From Bog-473 sp963828825 (GTDB lineage Bacteria; Actinomycetota; Acidimicrobiia; Acidimicrobiales; RAAP-2): DNA of 64,000 bases. The position numbers and the translations under genes were made by a program. The notes under the pieces are model-generated. The model had not been told where the DNA came from. It saw nothing but the letters and a program-made list of their open reading frames with translations, and ran no database searches. The first letter of the stretch is position 1; each line of letters begins with the position of its first letter. Below are positions 17,801 through 25,793 of the stretch, one piece after another. The stretch lies in assembly GCA_963828825.1 (NCBI GenBank), contig CAWHGF010000007.1:868001-932000 (forward strand), written 5' to 3'.

Positions 17801-19075
17801 GACCGGTGGCTCGAGCAGGTCGAGTCGGCCCTCCCGAACAGCGCCGAGGAGGGCCGTGCACTCCACGAGTTCGTCCCGTGTGGTCGGGTAGAGACGTCCC
17901 GCCGGTGTCCCGTCGCGATGGTGGTTGGCCCGGCCGACCCGTTGGAGGAAGGTGCCGATGGCGCGGGGCGACCCGATCTGGCACACGAGCTCGACCGGGC
18001 CGACGTCGATCCCCAACTCGAGGGATGCCGTGGCCACCAGCGCACGGAGGTCACCGGCCCGCAAACGTGTCTCGACGATGCGCCGACGCGCCGCAGAGAG
18101 GCTCCCGTGGTGCGCGGCGACCAGGAGCGAGGCGTCGACATCTCCGTTTGCCGTTTCGTCCTCGCCGAGCCGCTCCGCCAGCTGATGGGCCACTCGTTCG
18201 GCCATCTTCCGCGTGTTGACGAACACCAGAGTCGTGCGGTGGTGACGGGTGTGGTCAGCGATCCGGTCGAGGATGTCCGACATCTGGCCGCCACTCATGA
18301 CAGCCTCGAGCTCGGTGGACGGCAATTCTATGGACACTTCGAGGTCGCGGGCGTGGCCGCAGTCGACGATCACCGTCGGTGGCCGGTCGTCGTGCACGCC
18401 CGACAGGAGGCGCGCCACCAGGTCGAGCGGGCGCTGTGTCGCCGAGAGCCCGATGCGCTGGAGACGACCCCCGCTCTCGGTCACGAGCGCATCGAGTCGC
18501 TCGAGGCTCAGTGCCAGATGGCTGCCCCGCTTGTCGCGGGCCAGCGTGTGGACCTCGTCGACGATCACCGTCCGCACGCCCCGCAGGAGCACCCGTGATG
18601 AGGGCGCTGTCAGGAGGAGGTAGAGCGACTCCGGAGTCGAGACGAGCAGATCGGGCGAGTGCTTCTTCATGGCGGCCCGCTCGGCCGGCGGCGTGTCCCC
18701 CGTCCGGATGGCGACGCGGAGTCCCGGATCGGCGAAGCCGAGTCGGGTGGCCTCTTCCCGGATCTCGGAGAGTGGAACGTGGAGGTTCTCGTGGACGTCG
18801 ACCGCGAGTGCCCGCAGCGGGGAGATATAGAGGACCTCGGGCGCGCCCCGGGCGCACGATCCTGCCTCGGCGGCGCGATAGGCGGCGTCGATGGCGACCA
18901 GGAACCCGGTGAGCGTCTTGCCCGAACCCGTCGGCGAGGCCACCAGGACGTCGCTCCCCGCAGCGATATGGGGCCAGGCCGCCGACTGTGGTGGTGTCGG
19001 ACCGGCCGGGAAGCGCCGGGAGAACCAGCTCGCAACGGCCGGGTGGAAGAGCGATTCGGGTGAGGCGTCGGGCAC
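14807..19075 (-). CDS. lhr: Lhr-type ATP-dependent DNA helicase
   Basis: Large superfamily 2 helicase (1422 aa, the usual size of long Lhr) that moves 3'-5' on DNA and RNA:DNA hybrids in repair. Visible motifs are Walker A SPTGSGKT (residues 48-54), ISPLRALAVDV, STPESLY, DEVH in TVIVDEVHTLARDKRG, LSATQRP, VNTRKMAERVAHQLAERL, and VATASLELGIDVG with QRVGRANH. The remainder is the winged-helix, Lhr-core and C-terminal extension. Start GTG 19075. It heads a transcript whose next genes are pxpA and pxpBC, which have no functional link to DNA repair. Confidence 0.93.
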   Translation of the reverse strand: MPDASPESLFHPAVASWFSRRFPAGPTPPQSAAWPHIAAGSDVLVASPTGSGKTLTGFLVAIDAAYRAAEAGSCARGAPEVLYISPLRALAVDVHENLHVPLSEIREEATRLGFADPGLRVAIRTGDTPPAERAAMKKHSPDLLVSTPESLYLLLTAPSSRVLLRGVRTVIVDEVHTLARDKRGSHLALSLERLDALVTESGGRLQRIGLSATQRPLDLVARLLSGVHDDRPPTVIVDCGHARDLEVSIELPSTELEAVMSGGQMSDILDRIADHTRHHRTTLVFVNTRKMAERVAHQLAERLGEDETANGDVDASLLVAAHHGSLSAARRRIVETRLRAGDLRALVATASLELGIDVGPVELVCQIGSPRAIGTFLQRVGRANHHRDGTPAGRLYPTTRDELVECTALLGAVREGRLDLLEPPVAPLDVLTQQLVAEVAATEERDVEAMWTMTRQAAPYAELSRKDFDDVVALASWGIETGRGRRGAHLHLDAVNGRLRARRGARLAALTGGGAIPETGDYRVVLDPDGVTVGSVHEDFAVEATAGDIFLLGTHSWRVAKVEVGTVRVHDAGDLPPTIPFWLGEAPARTAELSEAVSDLRGALEPLLRASDGDGARRLVRARTGVSAEVAQQVVAYCAAGLAALGHLPTRERLVVERCFDESEGSQLIIHAPFGGRINRALGLALRKRFCVSFDFELQAAADDDTVVISLGPQHSFPLTRVQSMLSSAQAPEVLTQAVLLHPMLGARWRWNLNRALVLPRMNGGKRRPIHLQRMEADDLLAAVWPGLAACQENAPAGPVGVPDHVLARQTVHDCLHEGLSVEGLVELWARVESGAIAVHTVESSEPSPFAHAILSGRPFTYLDDVPLEERRTRALSLRRGLGELGPDGLPVPASELAALDPDAVAVVIDQVRPRLRSHDELHDLLLSLVAARPYREWEQWYDALAADGRASVVNDCWVATERHEAAQVLERDDDAAADCVAGHLQLAGPVTVEQLVADAALPSGAPMGAPLSPARARTALARLEGKGSAIELPDGRWCARNLLVRLHGASRNRRRGLVDAVPIAEYVRFLTHWQHATPDSRVEGRAGLLEVLEQLQGIEAPAAEWEAQILPARVTGYDARWLDELCLSGEVVWGRLTPRAERTGRSGTPSPATPLAFVVRDDLEGMLRAVRAGSLAPEPEVGAAADVLAALRVRGACFRPELAPLTGRLPAEVDEGLWDLVARGLVTADAFSAVRALLSARDRWRTRTVRRPSGRLARRRAPVGTGIGEGRWSLLPGPEVLGAPAVDDGVLLPGNEALAEAVAQQLLMRWGIVAWELWSRESFKVPWREVVWALRRMEARGLVLGGRFVAGLSGEQYALPEAFDELQATHRRGAQGERVVVAGADPLNMTGSILGGARVPTRRNQRVVYRDGIVVDQLEAG

Positions 19076-19134
19076 GCTCCTATTCCACCAGGATGCAGTG
19101 ACGCCCGCGACCGCGCGCCCGCCGCCGGCGCCGG

Positions 19135-19932
19135 TCAGGCCGGCCGCCGGCGCCCCCAGCAGGAGATCATCGGGGGCTGGGCCAGGTCGAGAACGCCGGC
19201 CGCCACGTTGGCCAGGTGCTGGGCGATCTCGTCCTCGGTGGCGATGCGATGGTCGAGGAGCTGGTCCCGGACGAGGTTGATGGTCGCGGTCTCGAGAGCG
19301 TTGCAGGCTGGGTCGCTCACCGGGAATGCGGCGTCGGCGCCCACCTGGACCAGGCCGACCGCCCGGAGGCGGCGCGGCAGCGAGCGCCCGTAGGCCAGGT
19401 CCACCCCCCGTTCGGCCAGCAGAGAGCGGAAACCCCGTCGGAGACGGTTGGCCAGCACCTCCGGCGGGCCGATCTCCTCCAGGCAGCTCAGCGGTTGCAG
19501 GGCCGGGTCGGCATCCTCAACCAGCAGGATCCCGCCTGGCCGGAGGGCTGCGACCATGTTGACAAGGGCGGCGTCGCGCTCGGGCACATGCACGAGGACG
19601 AGCCGGGCGTGCACCAGGTCGAATACCCCGGCTGGCGGTGGGTCGGCGGCCACGTCGTGCTCGAGGACCTCGACGTTGGCTGCGGTTGTCCCGCCAGCCC
19701 ACGACAGGTTGATGTCGGTGGCGAGCACGTGCCCTGCTCGGCCAACCCGTTCGGACAGGTGGGCCACCACAGACGTCCCACCCGCTCCCACTTCCCAACA
19801 GCGCCAACCGGGGGCCAGGCCTAATCCGTCGAGATGCCGGAACGTGGAAGGGTCGAACAGGGTGGTGAAGGCGGTGAAGCGGTCCATCGCCTCGGGGGCG
19901 TCGTTGGAGAGGAGGTAGCGCTCACCGTTCAT
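19135..19932 (-). CDS. Class I SAM-dependent methyltransferase
   Basis: Methyltransferase of 265 aa. The SAM-binding motif I reads CWEVGAGGTSVVAHLSE (about residues 45-61), the acidic residue after strand 2 is in VLATDINLSW, and motif IV is FDLVHARLVLVHVPERD; PGGILLVEDAD follows. The methyl acceptor is unknown; the fold resembles UbiE/Coq5-like small-molecule enzymes. ATG 19932 overlaps the patatin stop codon by 4 bases, making it the last gene of a three-gene operon. Confidence 0.87.
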   Translation of the reverse strand: MNGERYLLSNDAPEAMDRFTAFTTLFDPSTFRHLDGLGLAPGWRCWEVGAGGTSVVAHLSERVGRAGHVLATDINLSWAGGTTAANVEVLEHDVAADPPPAGVFDLVHARLVLVHVPERDAALVNMVAALRPGGILLVEDADPALQPLSCLEEIGPPEVLANRLRRGFRSLLAERGVDLAYGRSLPRRLRAVGLVQVGADAAFPVSDPACNALETATINLVRDQLLDHRIATEDEIAQHLANVAAGVLDLAQPPMISCWGRRRPA

Positions 19933-20888
19933 GGCGTCGGTGTGTGCACCGGTGCGAGGTCCTGCGACGTGCCGACGTAGCGGTCGAGCACGTCGGCAAC
20001 TTCGGCTCGGCCCTCCTCAATCAGACTCGCCGTCGCCGAGAAGTCGCGGTACTGGCTCGAGGGCTCGCCGCCCCCGCTGAAGACGACGACCTCGACGCCG
20101 GGCGGGAGCAGCGCCAGCTCACGGACGAAGCGGGCGTGCACGGCGACGAAGAAGGCCGTCAGTGCCGCCTCGGCAGGACGGCGCGGCAGTGGCGGGTGGA
20201 AGTGCAACGGCCCGCACAGCAGCACGTAGATGCGGTCACACCCGGCTGAGATGGCCCGGCTGATCGGTACGTTGTTGACCACACCGCCGTCGACGAGCAC
20301 GTCACCGTCGATGGAGACCGGCGGGAAGATGGACGGGATGGCCGAGGACGCCAGGATGGCCTCGACGGCCGGGCCGTGGCCGATCCAACGCTCCCTGCCG
20401 TCGGTGAGCGACGTCGTGACCACCTCGATGGGGATGGTGGCGTCCTCCAGGTTCTCGTAGTCGATCCCGGCCTCGATGATCGCCCGGAGCCCGGTGTTCG
20501 CATGCACCGAGGGCCGCTTCTGCAAGAACGCCCACGGCCCGTCGAACGCGCCCCGGGGGAAGATGTCGGTGCCCTTCACGTCGCGCCAGATTGCACCCAT
20601 GCGTTCGATGTTCTCGAGCGTCGGATGACCGGCGTAGGACGCGCCGTTGATCGCCCCGACCGACGCACCGAAGACCCGATCGGCCTGGATGTCGCGCCGG
20701 AGGAGCTCCTCGAGCATGCCCACCTGGACGGCACCCCGGCTGCCGCCCCCGGCGAGGACGAACGCGGTGCGCTGCGGCGCGGCCCCGGGTCGACGCTCTG
20801 ACAGATGACGACGCCGCGCCCATCGGGAGCGTAGGCGGTGAGCGAAGGTGGCCGACGGCGCGCCCTCGAAGTGGTTGGCATCGCTCAT
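19929..20888 (-). CDS. Patatin-like phospholipase
   Basis: Serine acyl hydrolase of the patatin/RssA type (319 aa). It has the oxyanion glycine loop AGGGSRGAVQVG, the nucleophile motif GASVG in VFGASVGAINGASY, and the catalytic aspartate in VDGGVVNNVP. It is soluble or peripheral, with a basic N-terminus (RLRSRWARRRHLSERR), and likely cleaves membrane phospholipids or lysolipids. It overlaps the genes on both sides by 4 bases, so it is co-translated with the small membrane protein and the methyltransferase. Confidence 0.92.
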   Translation of the reverse strand: MSDANHFEGAPSATFAHRLRSRWARRRHLSERRPGAAPQRTAFVLAGGGSRGAVQVGMLEELLRRDIQADRVFGASVGAINGASYAGHPTLENIERMGAIWRDVKGTDIFPRGAFDGPWAFLQKRPSVHANTGLRAIIEAGIDYENLEDATIPIEVVTTSLTDGRERWIGHGPAVEAILASSAIPSIFPPVSIDGDVLVDGGVVNNVPISRAISAGCDRIYVLLCGPLHFHPPLPRRPAEAALTAFFVAVHARFVRELALLPPGVEVVVFSGGGEPSSQYRDFSATASLIEEGRAEVADVLDRYVGTSQDLAPVHTPTP

Positions 20889-21088
20889 GGCGCTGCTCCG
20901 GGCGGATCGGGGGGCGGCGACACCCTCGCCTCCTGGCGTTCACGCCACGCCCTTCGCCCGGCAAGATCGTGCCGCACCGCCCACATGATCACGATCACCA
21001 CGAGCGCGACCATCGCTACCACGAAGATCCCGAAGATCACGAAGAAGGCGGCGTTGCCGGCCGACGCCAGCAGGAGCGCGGGTGCCAT
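20885..21088 (-). CDS. Small single-span membrane protein
   Basis: Short protein of 67 aa with one long hydrophobic segment (residues about 12-37, AAFFVIFGIFVVAMVALVVI) followed by a basic, proline-rich cytoplasmic tail (RHDLAGRRAWRERQ, PPPDPPG). No family recognised. It begins the operon with patatin and methyltransferase genes, overlapping patatin by 4 bases, which argues that it is real. The start has a -10-like TACCCT 8 bases upstream and no ribosome site. Confidence 0.7.
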   Translation of the reverse strand: MAPALLLASAGNAAFFVIFGIFVVAMVALVVIVIMWAVRHDLAGRRAWRERQEARVSPPPDPPGAAP

Positions 21089-21096
21089 TACACCTC

Positions 21097-21102
21097 AGGG
21101 TA
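21097..21102 (-). promoter_or_regulatory. -10 element TACCCT, leaderless start
   Basis: Minus-strand TACCCT (read 21102 to 21097) with 8 bases to ATG 21088; drives the small membrane protein-patatin-methyltransferase operon. Confidence 0.5.
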
Positions 21103-21136
21103 GAGGAGTGTCACACCCTCCGGGCACACTGCTCCG

Positions 21137-21990
21137 ATGGTCCTCGTCGCCCCACGTCCACCGCTCAGGCCGGGCGGCCGCCAGGGTGACTCGTCGGTGG
21201 ATCCTGGCACGGGAGGAGAGGTCCTGGCGCTGCTGCGCGGCGACGCGACGGCACGGCCGCGCTTCGACCCGGGGCTGGCCGGCGGGTTGCGGGCCTGGCT
21301 CGAGGATGCCGCCTACGACATCGTCGCGGCGCGCGGCGACCACGCGCCCCCCTCTTCCTCGGGGCTCGCCAGCTCCTCGGGTCGCCGGATGAGCGGCGCC
21401 TGGACGACAGCGTGACCGACCAGCTGGTCCTGTCGAGGCTGGCGCACGCGCTGTTGCGCCAGCTCGTACACGCCGGAGAGATCACCGACCCGTTGGGGGA
21501 CGCGGTGGATGCATTGCGGACTTCCGGAGACGACGCAGAGGTACGTCACGTCGAGTCGCTCTCGGAGACAGCGCGTCGCGCCCTCTCGGAGACGCTCGCG
21601 GTCCACGCCCGGCACCTGACCGCATTGGTCCCGCGGTTTGCACCGGGCTGGATGCCCCGGACCAACGACCGAGTCGCCATCCCGCTCGGAGGAGGACGGG
21701 TCGTCCTCCACGGGGTTTTCGACCTGGTCGTTGGACTGCCGCAGCCGCGGACTGCGTCACTGTGCGCGCTGGGGCTCTCGACCGGCGGACCCTGGGTGGC
21801 GGAACGGCGGTCATTGCACTTTCTTTCCCTGCTCGAGACCCTCCGGAGCGGTACTCCCCCGTTCCGGCTGGCGCTGCTCGAGTCCGCTTCCGGCCGATAC
21901 GGCGTCGAGGACGTCCGCGAGGAGCATCTCAGGGCCATCGCCTCGCACATCGCCGCCTGGCTCGCGCGGACCAGCACCGACAATGGATAA
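21137..21990 (+). pseudogene. Degenerate PD-(D/E)XK-like protein, one frameshift
   Basis: Protein of about 284 aa read over two frames: 21137 to about 21350, then about 21350 to 21990. Adding one C to the six-C run at 21346-21351 joins AARGDHAPP to LFLGARQLLGSPDERRLDD. The C-terminal half has the layout of a PD-(D/E)XK nuclease core: GVFDLVVG, then LCALGLSTGG where a nuclease would have D-x-K, then LETLRSGTPPFRLALLES and EDVREEHLRAIASHIAAW. The catalytic D and K appear replaced, so it may be inactive or structural. It overlaps the next gene by 8 bases. Function unknown. Confidence 0.55.
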
Positions 21991-22789
21991 CCGGCTCATG
22001 GACGCGTTGGTGGCACCCGTCCCCGCCGTCGACGCCACGGCCTGGCGGGCCGCCCTCGAGGAGGCCAAGTCGAAGCTGGCGGGCCTGGCCGTCCGGCGCG
22101 CCGGAGCGGTCCGCTTCCGTGTCACCGATCATGAGGTGCGTACCGCCTTCGGGAATGAGGCAGCCGATCCTGGTCACGCCGAGCCGTTCGCCTGGTCCGC
22201 ACGGAACGCGCGGCGATCAATCGGGGTGGCCGCCGTTCGCCTGCTGCTCGGCGGCGGCGCGCGTTCCCCGCTGGAGGCGGTGCGGCACAGGCTGGCCGAA
22301 TCATCTCGATGGGTGCGTGATGGCAGCTCGTGCGCCTCGCAGCTCGACCGCTGGGTCGACGGCCTCCCACCGGCCGGCCGCGCCGCCGTTGGTGCCGAGG
22401 CCGTGACCTGGGCCACCCGCCTCTGGTGCGCCCTCGACTGGTCCGCATTCGCGTCGGCACCGGTCGTTGGCCGCGACCACTGGTGGGACAGCCCCCATTC
22501 CGCGCTACTCGCCCTCCGCGGGCGCGCCGATGTCCGCACGGCGCGCTCGCACCTCGTCGTGTTGTCAGGGCCGCGCCGCGACTCCGTGCGCGCCGAACTC
22601 GCTCTGGTGACCCTGGTCGAGTCCCTGCGCCTGCGTGGCGACGAGGTGCCCGGCCGCCTGGTCGGGTGGTGGCCGGATTCTGGCCACCTGGTACGGGTCG
22701 AACCCGAGCCGGCGGTCCTCACCCTCGGCACGGAGGGGGTCGAGCTGGCTCTGGGGGGTTCCGGAACGCCGCTCCGATCGGCCGCCTGA
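21983..22789 (+). CDS. Hypothetical protein paired with the PD-(D/E)XK-like protein
   Basis: Protein of 268 aa without a family I recognise. It is soluble, rich in Ala/Arg/Trp, with WCALDWSAF and a conserved-looking C-terminal segment VPGRLVGWWPDSGHLVRVEPEP. It starts at ATG 21983 (overlapping the previous stop by 8 bases) or ATG 21998. The overlap indicates co-translation with the PD-(D/E)XK-like protein. typA follows 35 bases downstream with its own promoter-like hexamer. Confidence 0.65.
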   Translation: MDNRLMDALVAPVPAVDATAWRAALEEAKSKLAGLAVRRAGAVRFRVTDHEVRTAFGNEAADPGHAEPFAWSARNARRSIGVAAVRLLLGGGARSPLEAVRHRLAESSRWVRDGSSCASQLDRWVDGLPPAGRAAVGAEAVTWATRLWCALDWSAFASAPVVGRDHWWDSPHSALLALRGRADVRTARSHLVVLSGPRRDSVRAELALVTLVESLRLRGDEVPGRLVGWWPDSGHLVRVEPEPAVLTLGTEGVELALGGSGTPLRSAA

Positions 22790-22808
22790 GGCACCCACCC
22801 GGGTCATC

Positions 22809-22814
22809 TATCGT
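22809..22814 (+). promoter_or_regulatory. -10 element TATCGT upstream of typA
   Basis: TATCGT ends 10 bases before ATG 22825; only a C-run lies between, so no ribosome-binding site. Confidence 0.45.
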
Positions 22815-22824
22815 TGGTCCCCCC

Positions 22825-24678
22825 ATGGAGACCCGCGAAGACATCAGGAACGTGGCCATCGTTGCGCACGTCGATCACGGCAAGACGACCCTGGTCGACG
22901 CGCTCCTGCGCCAGACCGGCGCCTTCGGGCCGCATGAGGAGCTCACCGACCGGGTGATGGACTCCGGCGATCTCGAGCGCGAGAAGGGCATCACCATCTT
23001 GGCCAAGAACACCGCCGTGCGCTGGGGCGGAGTGAAGTTGAACATCGTCGACACACCGGGACACGCCGACTTCGGGGGCGAGGTCGAGCGTGGATTGACC
23101 ATGGTCGACGGCGTTCTCCTGCTGGTGGATGCATCCGAGGGCCCCTTGCCCCAGACGCGCTTCGTCCTGCGCAAGACGCTGGAGGCCCGACTCCCCGTGG
23201 TGCTCGTCATCAACAAGGTAGACCGGGCCGACGCCCGCATCGCCGAGGTCGTGCACCAGGTGGAGGAGCTGTTCTTGGACCTCGACGCCGACGAGGACCA
23301 GATCGATTTCCCGATCCTTTACGCCAACGCCAGGGCGGGTTGGGTCAGCACCGAGCCCGGCGTGGAGGGGGTCAACGTCGAGCCGCTGTTCAAGTCCATC
23401 ATCAGGCACGTCCCGCCCCCCTCCTTCGACAAGTCGGTCGGGACGCAGGCGCTGGTGTGCAACCTGTCGGCCTCTCCCTATGTGGGTCGGCTGGCCATCT
23501 GCCGGGTGCACAACGGCACGCTGGTAAAGGGCAGCCCGGTGGCATGGTGCCGCCTCGACGGCACGGTAGAAAAGGCCAAGATCACCGAGCTCTACGTGAC
23601 TGAGGCGCTCGACCAGGTGCCGGCGGAGTCGGCCGGCCCGGGCGAGATCGTCTCGGTCGCCGGTCTGGCGGAGGTCACCATCGGCGAGACGCTCGCAGAC
23701 CCCGAACGGCCGGTCGCGTTGCCGGCGATCACCGTCGACGAGCCCAGCCTGGCGATGACCATCGGCATCAACACGTCACCCCTGTCGGGTGCGGACGGCA
23801 CGAAGCTGACGGCCCGACTGCTCAAGGCCCGCCTCGACGCGGAGCTCGTGGGCAACGTGGCCATCAGGGTGGCTCCGACTGACCGCCCCGACATGTGGGA
23901 GGTAATGGGCCGGGGCGAGCTGCAGCTGGCCGTCCTGGTCGAGACCATGCGGCGCGAGGGATTCGAGCTCACGGTGGGCAAGCCGCAGGTCGTGACGCGC
24001 GAGATCGACGGCAAGGTGCACGAGCCTGTGGAGCGGGTGAGCGTCGACGTGCCCGACGAGTATCTCGGCGTGGTCACCCAGTTGTTGGCGCTCCGGAAGG
24101 GCACCATGCTCGAGATGGTCAATCACGGGACAGGCTGGGTGCGATTCGACTACCGGGTTCCGGCCCGTGGCCTGATCGGGTTCCGGACCGAGTTCCTGAC
24201 CGAGACCCGGGGCACGGGAATCCTTCACCACGTGTTCGACGGGTGGGAGCCCTGGCACGGCGACCTGCGGACACGGCGCAACGGGTCGATGGTGGCCGAT
24301 CGGCGCGGCGTGACGACCACGTTCGCGCTCATGAACCTCCAAGAGCGCGGGACGCTGATCATTGGTCCGGCCGAGGAGGTCTACGAGGGCATGATCGTCG
24401 GGGAGAACGCCCGGGCGGAGGAGATGGACGTCAATCCGACCAAGGAGAAGAAGCTGAACAACATACGTTCGGCGACGGCCGAGGACTTCGAGAGGCTCAC
24501 GCCCGCCATGGCGTTCTCCCTCGAACACACGCTGGAATTCATCAGCGAGGACGAGTGCGTCGAAGTCACGCCCAAGGCGGTGCGGCTGCGCAAGGTGCTC
24601 CTTGATCAGGCGACCCGGGGACGTTTGCGCAGCCGGGCCCGCGACGCGGCACAACGGGAGCAGTCGTCCAAGGGGTAG
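22825..24678 (+). CDS. typA: Ribosome-binding GTPase TypA/BipA
   Basis: Translational GTPase of the EF-G-like TypA/BipA family (617 aa, full length) that binds ribosomes and helps assembly and stress adaptation. The G domain begins at once: NVAIVAHVDHGKTTLVD (G1), then GITILAKNTAV (G2), DTPGHADFGGEVER (G3), NKVDRADAR (G4). The specific C-terminal domain ends with NPTKEKKLNNIRSATAED and AFSLEHTLEFISEDE. ATG 22825 has no ribosome site. A VOC-protein gene follows after 15 bases. Confidence 0.96.
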   Translation: METREDIRNVAIVAHVDHGKTTLVDALLRQTGAFGPHEELTDRVMDSGDLEREKGITILAKNTAVRWGGVKLNIVDTPGHADFGGEVERGLTMVDGVLLLVDASEGPLPQTRFVLRKTLEARLPVVLVINKVDRADARIAEVVHQVEELFLDLDADEDQIDFPILYANARAGWVSTEPGVEGVNVEPLFKSIIRHVPPPSFDKSVGTQALVCNLSASPYVGRLAICRVHNGTLVKGSPVAWCRLDGTVEKAKITELYVTEALDQVPAESAGPGEIVSVAGLAEVTIGETLADPERPVALPAITVDEPSLAMTIGINTSPLSGADGTKLTARLLKARLDAELVGNVAIRVAPTDRPDMWEVMGRGELQLAVLVETMRREGFELTVGKPQVVTREIDGKVHEPVERVSVDVPDEYLGVVTQLLALRKGTMLEMVNHGTGWVRFDYRVPARGLIGFRTEFLTETRGTGILHHVFDGWEPWHGDLRTRRNGSMVADRRGVTTTFALMNLQERGTLIIGPAEEVYEGMIVGENARAEEMDVNPTKEKKLNNIRSATAEDFERLTPAMAFSLEHTLEFISEDECVEVTPKAVRLRKVLLDQATRGRLRSRARDAAQREQSSKG

Positions 24679-24693
24679 CGAAAGGGGTCACGC

Positions 24694-25143
24694 GTGGTGA
24701 CTGCACGGAACGAGGGCTTCGACCACATGACGATCGTGGTCACCGACCTCCCGGAGGCGCGCCGCTTCTTCGGCCTGCTCGGCTTTGAGGAGACCATTGC
24801 GGTGGTGGCGTCCGGGGAGCGGATCTCGGCCTACATGGGGATCCCGGGGTGGGAGTCCGATCACGTGACGCTGGCACTCAAAGGGGCCGAGGTGCACCAG
24901 GAGGTCCAATTGCTGTTCTTCCATCGGCCGCCGAGCAAGGTCGACGCCGGGACGGGCACGCTCGACCGCACCGGCTTCAACCACGTGTGCTTCCGGGTCA
25001 ACGACATGGCCGCGATGCTCGAGCACCTGGCGGCGAACGGGGTCACGCCGCGGGGCGAGATCCTCGACTACCACGACAAGAAGCTGGTCTTCCTCGACGG
25101 ACCGGGCATCGTCGTCGAGTTGGCCGAGTTGGCCAACGGGTGA
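24694..25143 (+). CDS. VOC (glyoxalase/bleomycin-resistance) family protein
   Basis: Vicinal-oxygen-chelate metalloprotein of 149 aa (GFDHMTIVVTDLPEARRFFGLLGF; FNHVCFRVNDMAAMLEHL; VVELAEL). Likely metal ligands are the H in DHMT, an E in the middle strand, the H in FNHV and the final E in VELAE. It could be a glyoxalase, epimerase or dioxygenase-like enzyme. It starts with GTG 24694, 15 bases after typA, with AAAGGGG upstream, and is probably co-transcribed with typA. Confidence 0.85.
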   Translation: MVTARNEGFDHMTIVVTDLPEARRFFGLLGFEETIAVVASGERISAYMGIPGWESDHVTLALKGAEVHQEVQLLFFHRPPSKVDAGTGTLDRTGFNHVCFRVNDMAAMLEHLAANGVTPRGEILDYHDKKLVFLDGPGIVVELAELANG

Positions 25144-25181
25144 GTCGGCCCGGCGGCGGGCTCACCTAGCATGAACCGCCT

Positions 25182-25269
25182 GGAGGGATGGCAGAGCGGA
25201 CGAATGCACAGCTCTTGAAAAGCTGCGAGGTGCAAGCCTCCGTGGGTTCGAATCCCACTCCCTCCGCCA
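25182..25269 (+). tRNA. tRNA-Ser (UGA anticodon)
   Basis: 88-base type II tRNA. The acceptor stem GGAGGGA (25182-25188) pairs with TCCCTCC (25259-25265), followed by discriminator G and an encoded CCA. The anticodon stem CAGCT/AGCTG encloses loop CTTGAAA with anticodon TGA at 25216-25218. The long variable arm GAGG-TGCAA-GCCTC is typical of serine tRNA, and the T loop is GGTTCGAATCC. Confidence 0.95.
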
Positions 25270-25793
25270 TCAGACAATGTGGCTGAATCTCAGGAGGCGT
25301 ACACTACTGAGGAAGCACTTCTGTGTCCGCCCCCCGCAGTCACCGGGTCATGCTTATTCAAACCCTTCAGGTGAAGTGCCGGCAGCCAAGTAGACTGGTC
25401 ATATACTCGAGACGCAGGTCCAGGTGCGGGCTACCGGCACTTTGGTCGGCACTGCGCTGGCCGCTTCAGGATGACTGAGGACACCTGCGAAGTACCGACT
25501 GGGTCACCAAAGCCACAGTGACACCAGCCGCCAGCATCGTCAACGGACCTACCCCAACTTCACTACCCTCCACCATGTTCGACCTGCCCCATCCCTTTTC
25601 CAGAGATCGATGGGTCCTGCTGTCGTCCAGCCGCCTTGGCTCACAAATTCACGGTGAGTTCCTAACGGCAGTCATGCCCCTCAAGCCACATTTTCGTTAG
25701 CGTCTTCTCCGGCGGGTTGGTGGCCGGAGCGACCTTTGGGGGCCGACTCCTTCTTCTCGACCCGCCACCCTGTTCCTGAGGACTTTGGCGGCT
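25270..25793. other. Non-coding gap after tRNA-Ser
   Basis: About 520 bases of lower-GC sequence with no convincing gene; a 60-codon open frame at 25518-25700 has no ribosome site or recognisable domain. It marks the start of the accessory stretch with the transposase. I looked by eye for a second copy of the tRNA 3' end and saw none. Confidence 0.5.

Noticed and set aside
25182..25269. tRNA-Ser as a proven attachment site
   Set aside because: No integrase gene and no second copy of the tRNA 3' end could be found in the window.
25518..25700. 60-codon open frame after the tRNA
   Set aside because: No ribosome site, no domain, unlike neighbouring genes in composition.
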